From positions 1-63,717 of the forward strand of contig JAFXPL010000123.1 of NCBI GenBank assembly GCA_017527945.1: a stretch of DNA of 63,717 nt, read 5' to 3'. A program made the position numbers and the translations under genes. Source of the stretch: Bacteroidales bacterium. Its GTDB lineage: Bacteria; Bacteroidota; Bacteroidia; Bacteroidales; WCHB1-69. Within the stretch, counting starts at the first letter, position 1; every line of letters starts with the position of its first letter. The notes under the pieces were generated by a model. The model was given only the letters and a program-made list of their open reading frames with translations. It was not told the origin of the DNA and searched no databases. Shown piece after piece: positions 1 to 6,527 of the stretch.

Positions 1-81
1 CAGGAAGAAGAAATCGGGGGATTTTCTGGTTGCAAAGATACAACTTTTAGAAATATTTCTTCGGAATATGAAAATAATTAC

Positions 82-89
82 TATTTTTG
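82..89 (+). promoter_or_regulatory. Bacteroidota -7 box
   Basis: TATTTTTG fits the TAnnTTTG consensus of the Bacteroidota housekeeping sigma factor and lies 29 bases before the start of the antitoxin-like gene. No convincing TTG -33 element is seen. Confidence 0.6.
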
Positions 90-118
90 CACTCTATAAA
101 CATAAAGAACAATAGAAG

Positions 119-385
119 ATGTGCACATATAATATCACAGTGGATGAGAATATGTTAGAACAGCTTTATCCAAATGTTGGCAGAGAAATGTTCGGTGAAC
201 TGTTGCAAAAGTGGGTTGATGATATGATGTCTGACGCCACTCCTGTGGCAGCCAGCCGAGTTTCTCCTAACGCTCACACATACGAAGAGATGAAGACGGC
301 TCTTCACGAGCGCATTGAAAAGATTGAGGCCGGTGAAGCCACCTTCCACACCAACGAAGAGGTGTTCTCAAGCATCCGTATTTAA
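119..385 (+). CDS. Orphan antitoxin-like protein (88 aa)
   Basis: The N-terminus MCTYNITVDENML and the ending with EEVFSSIRI resemble a group of small Bacteroidota addiction-module antitoxins: an N-terminal strand for DNA binding and a charged helix with a C-terminal 'HEEVF' type tail. Such proteins normally precede a RelE/ParE-family toxin. Here no toxin start follows: the next 257 bases hold only hairpin elements, and the next gene pair is a separate HigBA module. It is therefore either an orphan antitoxin or the survivor of a decayed pair. The start at 119 is supported by the -7 box at 82-89. The family call comes from recalled motif resemblance; a stand-alone regulator is the alternative. 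Confidence 0.55.
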   Translation: MCTYNITVDENMLEQLYPNVGREMFGELLQKWVDDMMSDATPVAASRVSPNAHTYEEMKTALHERIEKIEAGEATFHTNEEVFSSIRI

Positions 386-437
386 TCCCGAACCGATTGG
401 AAAAGGTATTGGGGTCGGAATAGTAGCGGATTCCACA

Positions 438-525
438 CGTGCCGCTGGCACGAACCCCCTAATAACCCCACACGCGCAATGCGGGGCGGATGATGCGCGG
501 GAGGGGCGGCGTGTCGGAGACACGC
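438..525. repeat. Left composite hairpin element flanking HigBA
   Basis: A string of stem-loops: CGTGCC-GCT-GGCACG (438-452), an imperfect ACCCCACAC...GCGGGG stem (465-485), and GCGTGTC-GGA-GACACGC (509-525), all with three-base loops except the central one. The 463-525 part recurs in inverted orientation at 1409-1490, on the other side of the toxin-antitoxin pair. The rest of the 386-642 gap holds no gene I can support. Confidence 0.75.
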
Positions 526-578
526 AAAAGACAAATGATACGATTTTATGATTTTTTCCATTAAAGTGCAGAAGATGT

Positions 579-596
579 TTTTAGTTATAACTAAAA
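579..596. promoter_or_regulatory. Perfect 18-bp palindrome, likely HigA operator
   Basis: TTTTAGTTATAACTAAAA is an exact inverted repeat ending 18 bases upstream of the -7 box of the toxin-antitoxin operon, so it covers the -20 to -40 region. Autorepression by the HTH antitoxin at such a site is the rule for HigA families; the assignment here is inference from position. Confidence 0.6.
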
Positions 597-614
597 TCCA
601 ATATGTTTTTTTTG

Positions 615-622
615 TATTTTTG
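615..622 (+). promoter_or_regulatory. -7 box of the HigBA operon
   Basis: TATTTTTG matches TAnnTTTG, 21 bases before the HigB start codon and directly downstream of the 18-bp palindrome. Confidence 0.65.
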
Positions 623-642
623 CCGCGTAAAAATATACTCTA

Positions 643-1122
643 ATGAAAAGAACAGCGAAGATAAAAACGATTGCGATGTCCGATAACGTGGGGCTATACT
701 CAATACTTTTTGAGCCCAATCAAGAGACAGAGTTTCGAAGATTCCTTTCGAAATTCAAAGACAATTCCACGCTCAACAAAGATTACCGGGCGATAATAAA
801 CGCTATTGCCAGGATTATTGCCAACGGTGCTTTGGAGAGGTACTTCAGACCTGAAGGAAAAATGAATGACAATCTGGCTGCATTATCCATTGATTCCAGA
901 CGTTTACGACTGTATTGTTTGCGCATTTCCGACCAAATACTGATAATGGGCAATGGCGGGGAAAAGAGCACAAGAACTTACGAGGAATGTGCCGAACTCA
1001 GTGGGTATGTTATGGACTTGCAAAAGTTTGATGAATTGCTGAAACAAGCCCAGGAAGAGGGTGACATATCCATTGAACGAAACTTGATTACAGGCATAGA
1101 AGAAACATCATTTGAATTATGA
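643..1122 (+). CDS. HigB/RelE-type toxin of a type II TA module
   Basis: A 159-residue protein whose central part (about residues 45-110) has the look of the RelE/HigB fold: helices followed by a strand with RLRLYCLRISDQILIMGNGG, resembling the family's 'RLY..R....I.IL.NGG' core. Known relatives are ribosome-dependent mRNA interferases. It is longer than usual (about 90-120 aa) because of extra residues at both ends. The toxin comes first and overlaps the HTH gene by four bases (ATGA), the typical higBA order. No enzymatic residue can be assigned with confidence from sequence alone, so target and activity remain inference. Confidence 0.72.
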   Translation: MKRTAKIKTIAMSDNVGLYSILFEPNQETEFRRFLSKFKDNSTLNKDYRAIINAIARIIANGALERYFRPEGKMNDNLAALSIDSRRLRLYCLRISDQILIMGNGGEKSTRTYEECAELSGYVMDLQKFDELLKQAQEEGDISIERNLITGIEETSFEL

Positions 1123-1400
1123 GAACCATATACGATGATTTGTTGCAGGAGGAACTCTCCAAGATAACCCCGTTGCAGCGGGCCACATTCCGGCTTTCCG
1201 ATTCCATTGCGGAAAGAATGGAGCAAATCATGAAGAATAAGGGAATATCGAAAAAGCAACTTTCGGAACTGACTCGAAGGAGACCGTCAGAAGTCACCAA
1301 ATGGCTGAGCGGAAGCCACAATTTCACCTGCAAAACCATTGCGCTGATTTCGATGGCGTTAGGGGAGGAGTTGGTGAGCGTTACGCAAGTTGCGCGATGA
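1119..1400 (+). CDS. HigA-type antitoxin, HTH (XRE-like)
   Basis: A 93-residue protein with a single XRE/Cro-like helix-turn-helix at about residues 38-88, including KGISKKQLSELTRRRPSEVT followed by KWLSGSHNFT. The N-terminal helix (residues 1-35) would contact the toxin. It overlaps the toxin gene by four bases, so the two should be translationally coupled. In this family the antitoxin neutralises the toxin and represses the operon; the 18-bp palindrome at 579-596 is the obvious operator candidate. The gene is followed at once by the right-hand hairpin element. Confidence 0.78.
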   Translation: MRTIYDDLLQEELSKITPLQRATFRLSDSIAERMEQIMKNKGISKKQLSELTRRRPSEVTKWLSGSHNFTCKTIALISMALGEELVSVTQVAR

Positions 1401-1408
1401 AAGCGGTT

Positions 1409-1513
1409 GCGTGTCTCCGACACGCTCGTACACGCGCATCGTCCGCATACCCCACACGGCACTCACTTCGTTCGTTTCGTGTGGGGTTACTAAAATATCG
1501 TGTCTCCGACACG
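1409..1513. repeat. Right composite hairpin element flanking HigBA
   Basis: GCGTGTC-TCC-GACACGC (1409-1425) is the exact inverted copy of the palindrome at 509-525. It is followed by a GCGCATCGTCCGC segment that is the reverse complement of the left element's core, give or take one base, then CCCCACACG...CGTGTGGGG (from 1450 to about 1486), and another CGTGTC-TCC-GACACG (1499-1513). Read on the minus strand, 1409-1490 follows the same order as 463-525. Confidence 0.75.
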
Positions 1514-1628
1514 AGGAGAGGCGTTGGACAGAATATGGGCATGGCCATTATCCGGCGTGACGGTTGTCCCTTGCGGATTCCGCCCCGTGCCGACATGGGT
1601 TCTCCGTCACCACGCCACATAAATATAA

Positions 1629-1656
1629 TAGAGGTGATTGTCCACAACCACCTCTA
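1629..1656. terminator. Inverted repeat between convergent genes
   Basis: Thirteen-base arms (TAGAGGTGATTGT and its near-exact complement, one mismatch) around a two-base loop, placed between the ends of higA and the lipoprotein gene. There is no T-tract, so it is a weak candidate for a bidirectional terminator. Confidence 0.35.
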
Positions 1657-1678
1657 CTAATCTGTTGGCTATGAAGGT

Positions 1679-2518
1679 CTATGAAATAGTGAACCGGCAA
1701 TAGCAATCCGCCTCATACATGATATGATCGTAAGAATCGTAGTGAGTGTAGGTATGGACCCTCACCGAATTATATCCCCAGGAAATGTCGTATTCATTAC
1801 CTGGATAACCGAGTCCGAGACCACCGTTGGAGTTAGGGTAAAAATAAGGCTCAAAAAGCCAGTACTGTTGGCTCGACGGACGATATTCGACGTTAACAGT
1901 ATATGTCCAGTTTGTATTGCTCGGATATGCTTGGTAATTGCCCATCACCACATAATTGGCGACAAATTGCTTGCGGTAATTACCGTTGGAGGTGACTTCC
2001 CAGTCTGAGATGTCATGTCCGAGATGATCTGTGACGGTAGAGGAACCGCCTCCACCTCCGCCTCCGCCTCCAGAAGGCATATCATAGTCGGAAAGATCAA
2101 GGTAGAATGAGTTTGTCTTTGTCGTGGCGGCATTGTCATTGTTAATCGTGAAATAGGAATCGTAAGAGCCTGATTTATCCACAAATGTTGATGTTCCATT
2201 AGGCCAATTTACAGTTCCATAAACACGCACTTTGAGCTTGTAATGACCTTTTTCGAGAATTGAATGGTCGTAAAAATGATTGTCCCAACTATACATTCCA
2301 TTAACTGTGATATTGTGGCTGAAACTGGCGACCCTATGGCCTGCATCATCATCAACCAATATTTCGATATCAAAGTTTTCCCCGTCGGGGATAACACCCC
2401 AATCGAAATCCAATTTGGTATCAAAACTCACAGCATAATCTTTGTTGCAGCTCGTGAAAAACATTCCAAAAATAAGAATCAGAAGTGGGAGTGTCGTTCG
2501 CTTGAGTGTTTTTTTCAT
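1679..2518 (-). CDS. Lipoprotein with poly-Gly linker, unknown function
   Basis: About 279 residues from the chosen start at 2518 (MKKTLKRTT...); an upstream in-frame ATG at 2524 is also possible, and longer extensions would bury the signal peptide. A type II signal peptide ends in a FFTSC lipobox, so the protein should be lipid-anchored. The first globular part contains beta-rich sequence; a run of nine glycines (DNA about 2047-2075) then links it to a second part rich in Tyr, Trp and Asn that also reads as beta strands. It sits directly behind a second lipoprotein gene with a similar Gly/Ser linker, so the two may form one operon. No known family recognised; surface or periplasmic location is inferred. 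Confidence 0.6.
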   Translation of the reverse strand: MKKTLKRTTLPLLILIFGMFFTSCNKDYAVSFDTKLDFDWGVIPDGENFDIEILVDDDAGHRVASFSHNITVNGMYSWDNHFYDHSILEKGHYKLKVRVYGTVNWPNGTSTFVDKSGSYDSYFTINNDNAATTKTNSFYLDLSDYDMPSGGGGGGGGGSSTVTDHLGHDISDWEVTSNGNYRKQFVANYVVMGNYQAYPSNTNWTYTVNVEYRPSSQQYWLFEPYFYPNSNGGLGLGYPGNEYDISWGYNSVRVHTYTHYDSYDHIMYEADCYCRFTIS

Positions 2519-2534
2519 AATCATAGGATTTAAA

Positions 2535-2963
2535 CTAATCAAAATAATAAAAATGGTCAGAAGCTGCAACAGCATATTCCGTTATTTTGTAATCGTAATT
2601 TCTTACGGAATATCCATAGCACTCAGAGTCAGTATTTCTTTTAGCAGGGCCAACAGCATAATTAAAGTTGTAAGAAGATGAGTTGAGCCAAATTTTCCCA
2701 GTCTCTTTGTTCGTCCATTTGTACATAGTCTTGGACGAAGAGCTTGCGTTGCCGGAAGAAGTCACCGAAATCACTTTCACGGAGGTGGATTTTATGTCGT
2801 ACAAATCCGTTCTGTCTGTTGAAGAACTGCCGCCGCTTCCGCCGCTTCCACCTTGTTGTTCAGTCCCGCTTGAGCTATAGTCGGAATCCTCGCAATTGGA
2901 AAAGGATAGGCAGAGGAATACCGATATAACAAAAATCGTTAGTAATTTTTCAAAATTTGCCAT
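2535..2963 (-). CDS. Small lipoprotein with Gly/Ser linker, unknown function
   Basis: 142 residues: a signal peptide ending in FSNC, then a low-complexity Ser/Gly spacer (SSGTEQQGGSGGSGGSSS) and a roughly 90-residue C-terminal domain rich in Ser, Tyr and Asn. It lies 16 bases upstream of the next lipoprotein gene on the same strand. The shared architecture (lipobox, flexible spacer, small Tyr-rich beta domain) suggests two related surface-exposed proteins. I do not recognise the family. Confidence 0.6.
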   Translation of the reverse strand: MANFEKLLTIFVISVFLCLSFSNCEDSDYSSSGTEQQGGSGGSGGSSSTDRTDLYDIKSTSVKVISVTSSGNASSSSKTMYKWTNKETGKIWLNSSSYNFNYAVGPAKRNTDSECYGYSVRNYDYKITEYAVAASDHFYYFD

Positions 2964-3336
2964 AATTCAAAATTTTTATAGTGATTATTAAGTGATTGTG
3001 CCACATTTCATATAAAATCAGGTTACGCACACAAAAAAAACGTGGCACTTTTTCGCCTTCATTGTTTATTCTGAGGTCTTGGACTACCTTAATCTACCCA
3101 ATTACAACGAGTAAAGCCCACGCCTTGAGGCGGGAGCGCCGTTGCTTTACCCTGGGAGATAATTTGAAAGTGTCGAAGTTTCAAAGCATCCAGTGTACAA
3201 GCTACTTTGCTTTTTCCTATTCTATGGTGTGCATAACGGAATTATGCGGTTCTGCTCATAGGCGATTTGTTTCGTCACTACTTATTTTCTTTTTGTCAAA
3301 AATTTCAGGTGCAAAAGTACTAAAAATTCTGCTCTA
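2964..3336. other. Gene-free interval with nested hairpins
   Basis: No gene is supported here. It holds a nested inverted repeat at 3111-3150 (GTAAAGC ... CGCC-TTGA-GGCG ... GCTTTAC) followed by TTTGAAA-N9-TTTCAAA at 3163-3185. The arrangement could fold as RNA, but I cannot match it to a known ncRNA family. An open frame at 2996-3340 on the plus strand has no protein-like features. Confidence 0.4.
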
Positions 3337-3532
3337 TTAAATTTTTTCTTCCCACTTATCCCAATCTGTTTCCTCCAAATATTGGGAAATCTGTTCTTTT
3401 AGTTCAACAAGATTCTTCGTGGCGACTTCCCAAACTACTATGTCATCAATTTGGAAATACTCATGGACAATATAATTTCGCATACCTTTCACTTTTTTCC
3501 AGTCTTTCCTTGTCTCTACGCGGTTCTCTCAT
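3337..3532 (-). pseudogene. HepT-type toxin relic with internal deletion
   Basis: The start (ATG at 3532, overlapping the end of the MNT gene by 17 bases) reads MREPRRDKERLE, the usual HepT beginning. The frame then runs into a stop, but a second frame (ATG at 3483, 48 codons) gives MRNYIVHEYFQIDDIVVW..., the conserved HepT C-terminal half with its RX4HXY catalytic motif (RNYIVHEY). HepT is normally about 110 residues, so roughly 50 codons between these pieces have been lost and the junction is out of frame. HepT-family proteins are HEPN ribonucleases paired with MNT nucleotidyltransferases. Here the toxin is evidently dead, although the 48-residue fragment could still be translated. Confidence 0.8.
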
Positions 3533-3812
3533 AAACCAATTTTCTATCTTGTTCTACACTTTTTCGGGCAAAAGGGGCCAATGACCGCTCTGTCACCAAA
3601 TCCACATTTCGGCCTAAAAGTTCCTTTAACTCCTCATACATGCCGAAAAAATCCATACCCACAGTCTGGGAGTGGTCCAACACGATGAGAATATCAACAT
3701 CGCTTTGGGATGTTTCCTCTCCACGGGCGAATGAACCAAACAACCAAGCTTTCAAAACTGGTTTTGTTTTGAAGTACTCCGCTAACATGTTCGACATCAT
3801 TTCGGTACTCAT
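3516..3812 (-). CDS. MNT-type nucleotidyltransferase antitoxin
   Basis: 98 residues of the minimal nucleotidyltransferase family. The signature GSFARGE...SDVDILIV (about residues 26-43) holds the GSx10DxD catalytic motif. In MNT/HepT systems this protein AMPylates a HepT tyrosine in the RX4HXY region and so silences the RNase. The gene is complete, has a -7 box at 3836-3843 and overlaps the start of its HepT partner in the usual way, but the partner is internally deleted. It has probably lost its target and persists as a solitary antitoxin. Confidence 0.85.
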   Translation of the reverse strand: MSTEMMSNMLAEYFKTKPVLKAWLFGSFARGEETSQSDVDILIVLDHSQTVGMDFFGMYEELKELLGRNVDLVTERSLAPFARKSVEQDRKLVYERTA

Positions 3813-3835
3813 AATCAGAATGCTTTTTCAACCCG

Positions 3836-3843
3836 CAAAGATA
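3836..3843 (-). promoter_or_regulatory. -7 box upstream of MNT gene
   Basis: On the minus strand the sequence reads TATCTTTG, matching TAnnTTTG, 23 bases upstream of the MNT start. Confidence 0.6.
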
Positions 3844-3870
3844 CAACTTTTTCTATATGCCCGTCCCCTG

Positions 3871-3909
3871 GTCAAAGTTCAAAGTTCAAAATTCAAGGTT
3901 CAAAGTTCA
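3871..3909. repeat. AAAGTTC heptamer array
   Basis: About five degenerate copies of AAAGTTC. The array overlaps the 3' end of the radical SAM gene: the codons for its last residues (LNFEP) and its stop are made of this unit. Confidence 0.8.
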
Positions 3910-5182
3910 GCGACAGTTGCTTCTCCTTCGCAGCCAGTTTTTGTTCGGTCTTGGAGACCAGCAAGGGACGGAGCCGCTCGGGGCGCAGCTCGTTGATGCC
4001 GGCGACCTGCTGCCCGAACTCGGAGGCGAGCTCGTGGCAGGTGATGAAATACTTCGCCTTCTTCATCACTACGCCCATTTTCTTGAGGTCGAAGGAGGTC
4101 AACCGGTTGAAACGGCGGGAGTTGACGATAAGCCACGCCGACTTGGTGCCGAGACCGGGTACGCGGAGCAGCATCTCGTAATCCGCTGTGTTGATATCCA
4201 CGGGGAAGACTTCGGGATGCCGCAGCGCCCACGCCAACTTCGGGTCCACCTCCAAGTCGAGGTTCGGGTTTGCGTCATCCACGATCTCCTCCACCTTGAA
4301 ATGGTAGAAACGCAGCAGCCAGTCGGCCTGGTAGAGGCGGTTCTCGCGCACGAGCGGCGGCTGCTTCAGCACCGGCAGGCGCGAATCGAAGGTGTTGACG
4401 CTCACGTAACCCGAGTAATAGACGCGGCGCATCGAGGGCTGGCCGTAGAGCAGCGACGACATCGTGAGGATCTCGCGGTCGGAATCCAGGGTCGCCCCCA
4501 CGATCATCTGGGTCGATTGCCCGGCGGGCACGAAGCGGGGCGCGTGGCGGTAATGCTTGCGGTCTTCCTTGTTCTCAAGCACACCCTGGTGGATGAGCTG
4601 CATGGGCTGGAAGACACTGCGGTGGTCCTTCTCCGGCGCGAGCATCTTCAGCGACTCCTCGCGCGGAATCTCGATGTTCACGCTCATACGGTCGGCGTAA
4701 AGCCCTGCCTCGTGAAGCAGCTCCTGCGACGCGCCCGGGATGGCCTTCAGGTGGATGTAGCCGTTGAAGCGATGCACCAGGCGCAGGTCGCGCACGATGG
4801 CGGTAAGCCGCTCCATCGTGTAGTCGGGATTGCGCACCACCCCACTGGAGAGAAACAGCCCCTCGATGTAGTTGCGACGGTAGAACTCCATCGTAATCGC
4901 CTCCAACTCACTGACACTCAGCGTGGCCCGCTTAATATCATTGCTGCGGCGGTTCACGCAGTAGGCGCAGTCGTACATGCAATAGTTGGTCAGCATGATT
5001 TTCAGCAGCGAGACGCATCGTCCGTCGTCGGCAAACGTGTGGCAGATGCCCACGCCGCCCACGGTGTTGCCCACCATGCCCTTCTTGCCACCGCGCACGG
5101 TGCCGCTCGACGAGCACGAGACATCGTACTTCGCCGACTCCGTCAGGACACGAAGCTTCTCCATTGTCTTATCCGTCAGCAT
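3893..5182 (-). CDS. Radical SAM protein with HhH domain, DNA repair/modification type
   Basis: 429 residues. The CX3CX2C cluster motif is C68, C72, C75 (CMYDCAYC), followed by a radical SAM barrel and, at about residues 320-375, a helix-hairpin-helix segment (DINTADYEMLLRVPGLGTKS) of the kind that contacts DNA. This matches a family described as 'putative DNA modification/repair radical SAM protein' that is normally encoded next to a dedicated uracil-DNA-glycosylase-like partner. No such partner is visible on either side here; it may lie elsewhere or be missing. A -7 box at 5258-5265 supports the start region. The last codons lie in a heptamer array. The reaction is unknown. Confidence 0.85.
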   Translation of the reverse strand: MLTDKTMEKLRVLTESAKYDVSCSSSGTVRGGKKGMVGNTVGGVGICHTFADDGRCVSLLKIMLTNYCMYDCAYCVNRRSNDIKRATLSVSELEAITMEFYRRNYIEGLFLSSGVVRNPDYTMERLTAIVRDLRLVHRFNGYIHLKAIPGASQELLHEAGLYADRMSVNIEIPREESLKMLAPEKDHRSVFQPMQLIHQGVLENKEDRKHYRHAPRFVPAGQSTQMIVGATLDSDREILTMSSLLYGQPSMRRVYYSGYVSVNTFDSRLPVLKQPPLVRENRLYQADWLLRFYHFKVEEIVDDANPNLDLEVDPKLAWALRHPEVFPVDINTADYEMLLRVPGLGTKSAWLIVNSRRFNRLTSFDLKKMGVVMKKAKYFITCHELASEFGQQVAGINELRPERLRPLLVSKTEQKLAAKEKQLSLNFEP

Positions 5183-5257
5183 TTTACAAAATAATTTCGC
5201 TTCAAACCATTGTCTATGAACAAACTATCCTACCAGCCTTCGACAAAAGGTCGGCTG

Positions 5258-5265
5258 CAAACATA
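5258..5265 (-). promoter_or_regulatory. -7 box of the radical SAM gene
   Basis: TATGTTTG on the minus strand fits TAnnTTTG. It leaves a leader of about 70 bases before the start codon at 5182. Confidence 0.5.
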
Positions 5266-5418
5266 CAAAAAAGAATCCAACTTTGACACAAAAAAGCGAT
5301 TTCCTTCCGAAATTGTGCCCCAACAAGGAACATTTTCCGTGTAAAAAAGCCCTCCTTCACCCTACAAATCACAAAAAAGAGTAACGTAATAAACTCAAAA
5401 TCAGTCAATTGAAAAATA

Positions 5419-5437
5419 TTGCGTATTTTTTACGCAA
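5419..5437. promoter_or_regulatory. Operator 1 of the Nudix regulator
   Basis: TTGCGTATTTTTTACGCAA: inverted TTGCGTA arms around five T. The core TGCGTA-N5-TACGCA recurs exactly in operator 2, 50 bases downstream centre to centre, about five helical turns. Confidence 0.75.
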
Positions 5438-5463
5438 AATAGCCGAACATATCATAAAAACAG

Positions 5464-5471
5464 TATTTTTG
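5464..5471 (+). promoter_or_regulatory. -7 box of the Nudix regulator gene
   Basis: TATTTTTG, overlapping operator 2 by two bases, so a protein bound there should block sigma or polymerase. Confidence 0.65.
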
Positions 5472-5486
5472 CGTAGAATTTACGCA
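5470..5486. promoter_or_regulatory. Operator 2 of the Nudix regulator
   Basis: TGCGTAGAATTTACGCA, the second TGCGTA-N5-TACGCA palindrome. It begins at the end of the -7 box and covers the likely transcription start. Confidence 0.75.
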
Positions 5487-5516
5487 TTATAAAAAAGAGA
5501 AAATAAACAGACAAAA

Positions 5517-6467
5517 ATGAACGAAGGGAATACATATATATATAAGTACCCTCATCCAGCGGTCGCGACGGACTGTGTGGTGTTCGGGTTCAACGGGAAA
5601 GAGCTGGAGATCCTGCTCATCAAGCGCGGCATCGAGCCGTTCAAGGGAATGTGGGCGTTTCCAGGCGGTTTCATGCGGATGGACGAGACGGCCGAGGAGT
5701 GCGCCCTTCGGGAGCTGACGGAGGAGACAAAACTCAGCATACAATCGCTCAAGCAGTTAGGAGCGTTCACGGGGGTACACCGCGACCCACGCGAGCGAGT
5801 GGTCACCATCGCCTTCTATGCTTTGGTGCGCCCTTCAGAGGTGATCGGCGGCGACGACGCGAGCCACGCCGAATGGTTCCCCCTTGACGACGCGCCTCCC
5901 CTCGCCTTCGACCACGACTATATCCTGCGGAAAGCCCAGCAGCAGCTGCGCAAGGACATCCATTTCGAGCCCGTCGGCTTCGAACTCCTCAACACCGCCT
6001 TCACCATGTCGGAGCTGCAACGGCTCTACGAGGCCATCCTCGGCGTGCGCTTCGACCGCCGAAACTTCGAGAAGAAAATGCTGCAAACCGGCATCCTGGA
6101 AATGTTCGACGAGACCACGAAAGAACTCCCGCCTGACCTCTTTGACGACATCGTGAAAATCCCTGACTTTGACACAAACGAATCAGAGGAAACCGTCATT
6201 TCGTCTTATGGGCTGAGCGAGTGCCGCGAAATCACCCCACGCATGGCCTGCGAGCCAGCGTCGCCTTATTACGGTCCCAACAAAGAGCTGCGACACATGG
6301 ACATCGATGCGCTGTTCAGCTCCTTAGCAGCTGAAGAAGAGCCCGCACCAGCCGAAAAGGAGCCCGCACCGAAGAAAAAGCCCGGTCGGAAGGGACGCAG
6401 GTTCTGCTTCAACAAGGACGAATACGACCGCTTCAAGCGGGGCAACAACTTCAAACTGGAATTCTGA
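5517..6467 (+). CDS. Nudix-domain transcriptional regulator (NrtR/AraR-like)
   Basis: 316 residues. An N-terminal Nudix domain (about 15-150) carries GGFMRMDETAEECALRELTE, a Nudix box with the canonical RE..EE but Lys in place of the final Gly, as expected of sensor domains that bind rather than hydrolyse nucleotides. A winged-helix domain follows (about 160-225; FTMSELQRLYEAILG, FDRRNFEKKML), then a linker and a basic tail (KKKPGRKGRRF) resembling an AT-hook. Known relatives repress NAD-salvage or sugar genes and respond to ADP-ribose or sugars. Two identical palindromic half-site pairs lie before this gene, so autoregulation is likely. The ligand is unknown; the macro-like domain of the next gene hints at an ADP-ribose-related signal. 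Confidence 0.85.
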   Translation: MNEGNTYIYKYPHPAVATDCVVFGFNGKELEILLIKRGIEPFKGMWAFPGGFMRMDETAEECALRELTEETKLSIQSLKQLGAFTGVHRDPRERVVTIAFYALVRPSEVIGGDDASHAEWFPLDDAPPLAFDHDYILRKAQQQLRKDIHFEPVGFELLNTAFTMSELQRLYEAILGVRFDRRNFEKKMLQTGILEMFDETTKELPPDLFDDIVKIPDFDTNESEETVISSYGLSECREITPRMACEPASPYYGPNKELRHMDIDALFSSLAAEEEPAPAEKEPAPKKKPGRKGRRFCFNKDEYDRFKRGNNFKLEF

Positions 6468-6516
6468 CATCATCAATTCAATCTTTATCATCAATTCATT
6501 TTTTCATCAATTCAAA
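6468..6516. repeat. TCATCAATTCA array
   Basis: Three degenerate copies of an 11-base unit directly after the Nudix regulator stop codon, filling most of the gap to the VWA gene. Confidence 0.75.
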
Positions 6517-6527
6517 ACATTAATGCT

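Larger units (their letters stand above)
5183..5516. other. Divergent regulatory region
   Basis: No gene. The interval separates the radical SAM gene from the Nudix regulator gene. It contains the minus-strand -7 box at 5258-5265, two copies of a TGCGTA-N5-TACGCA palindrome, and the plus-strand -7 box at 5464-5471. Confidence 0.7.

Noticed and set aside
2996..3340. 114-codon plus-strand open frame in the gap after the lipoproteins
   Set aside because: No protein-like pattern, no promoter, and it overlaps the hairpin cluster and the HepT relic.
3857..5194. Long plus-strand open frame (445 codons) opposite the radical SAM gene
   Set aside because: The minus-strand frame has clear motifs (CX3CX2C, HhH); the plus-strand frame is His/Val/Leu-rich with no family signature, a typical high-GC antisense shadow.
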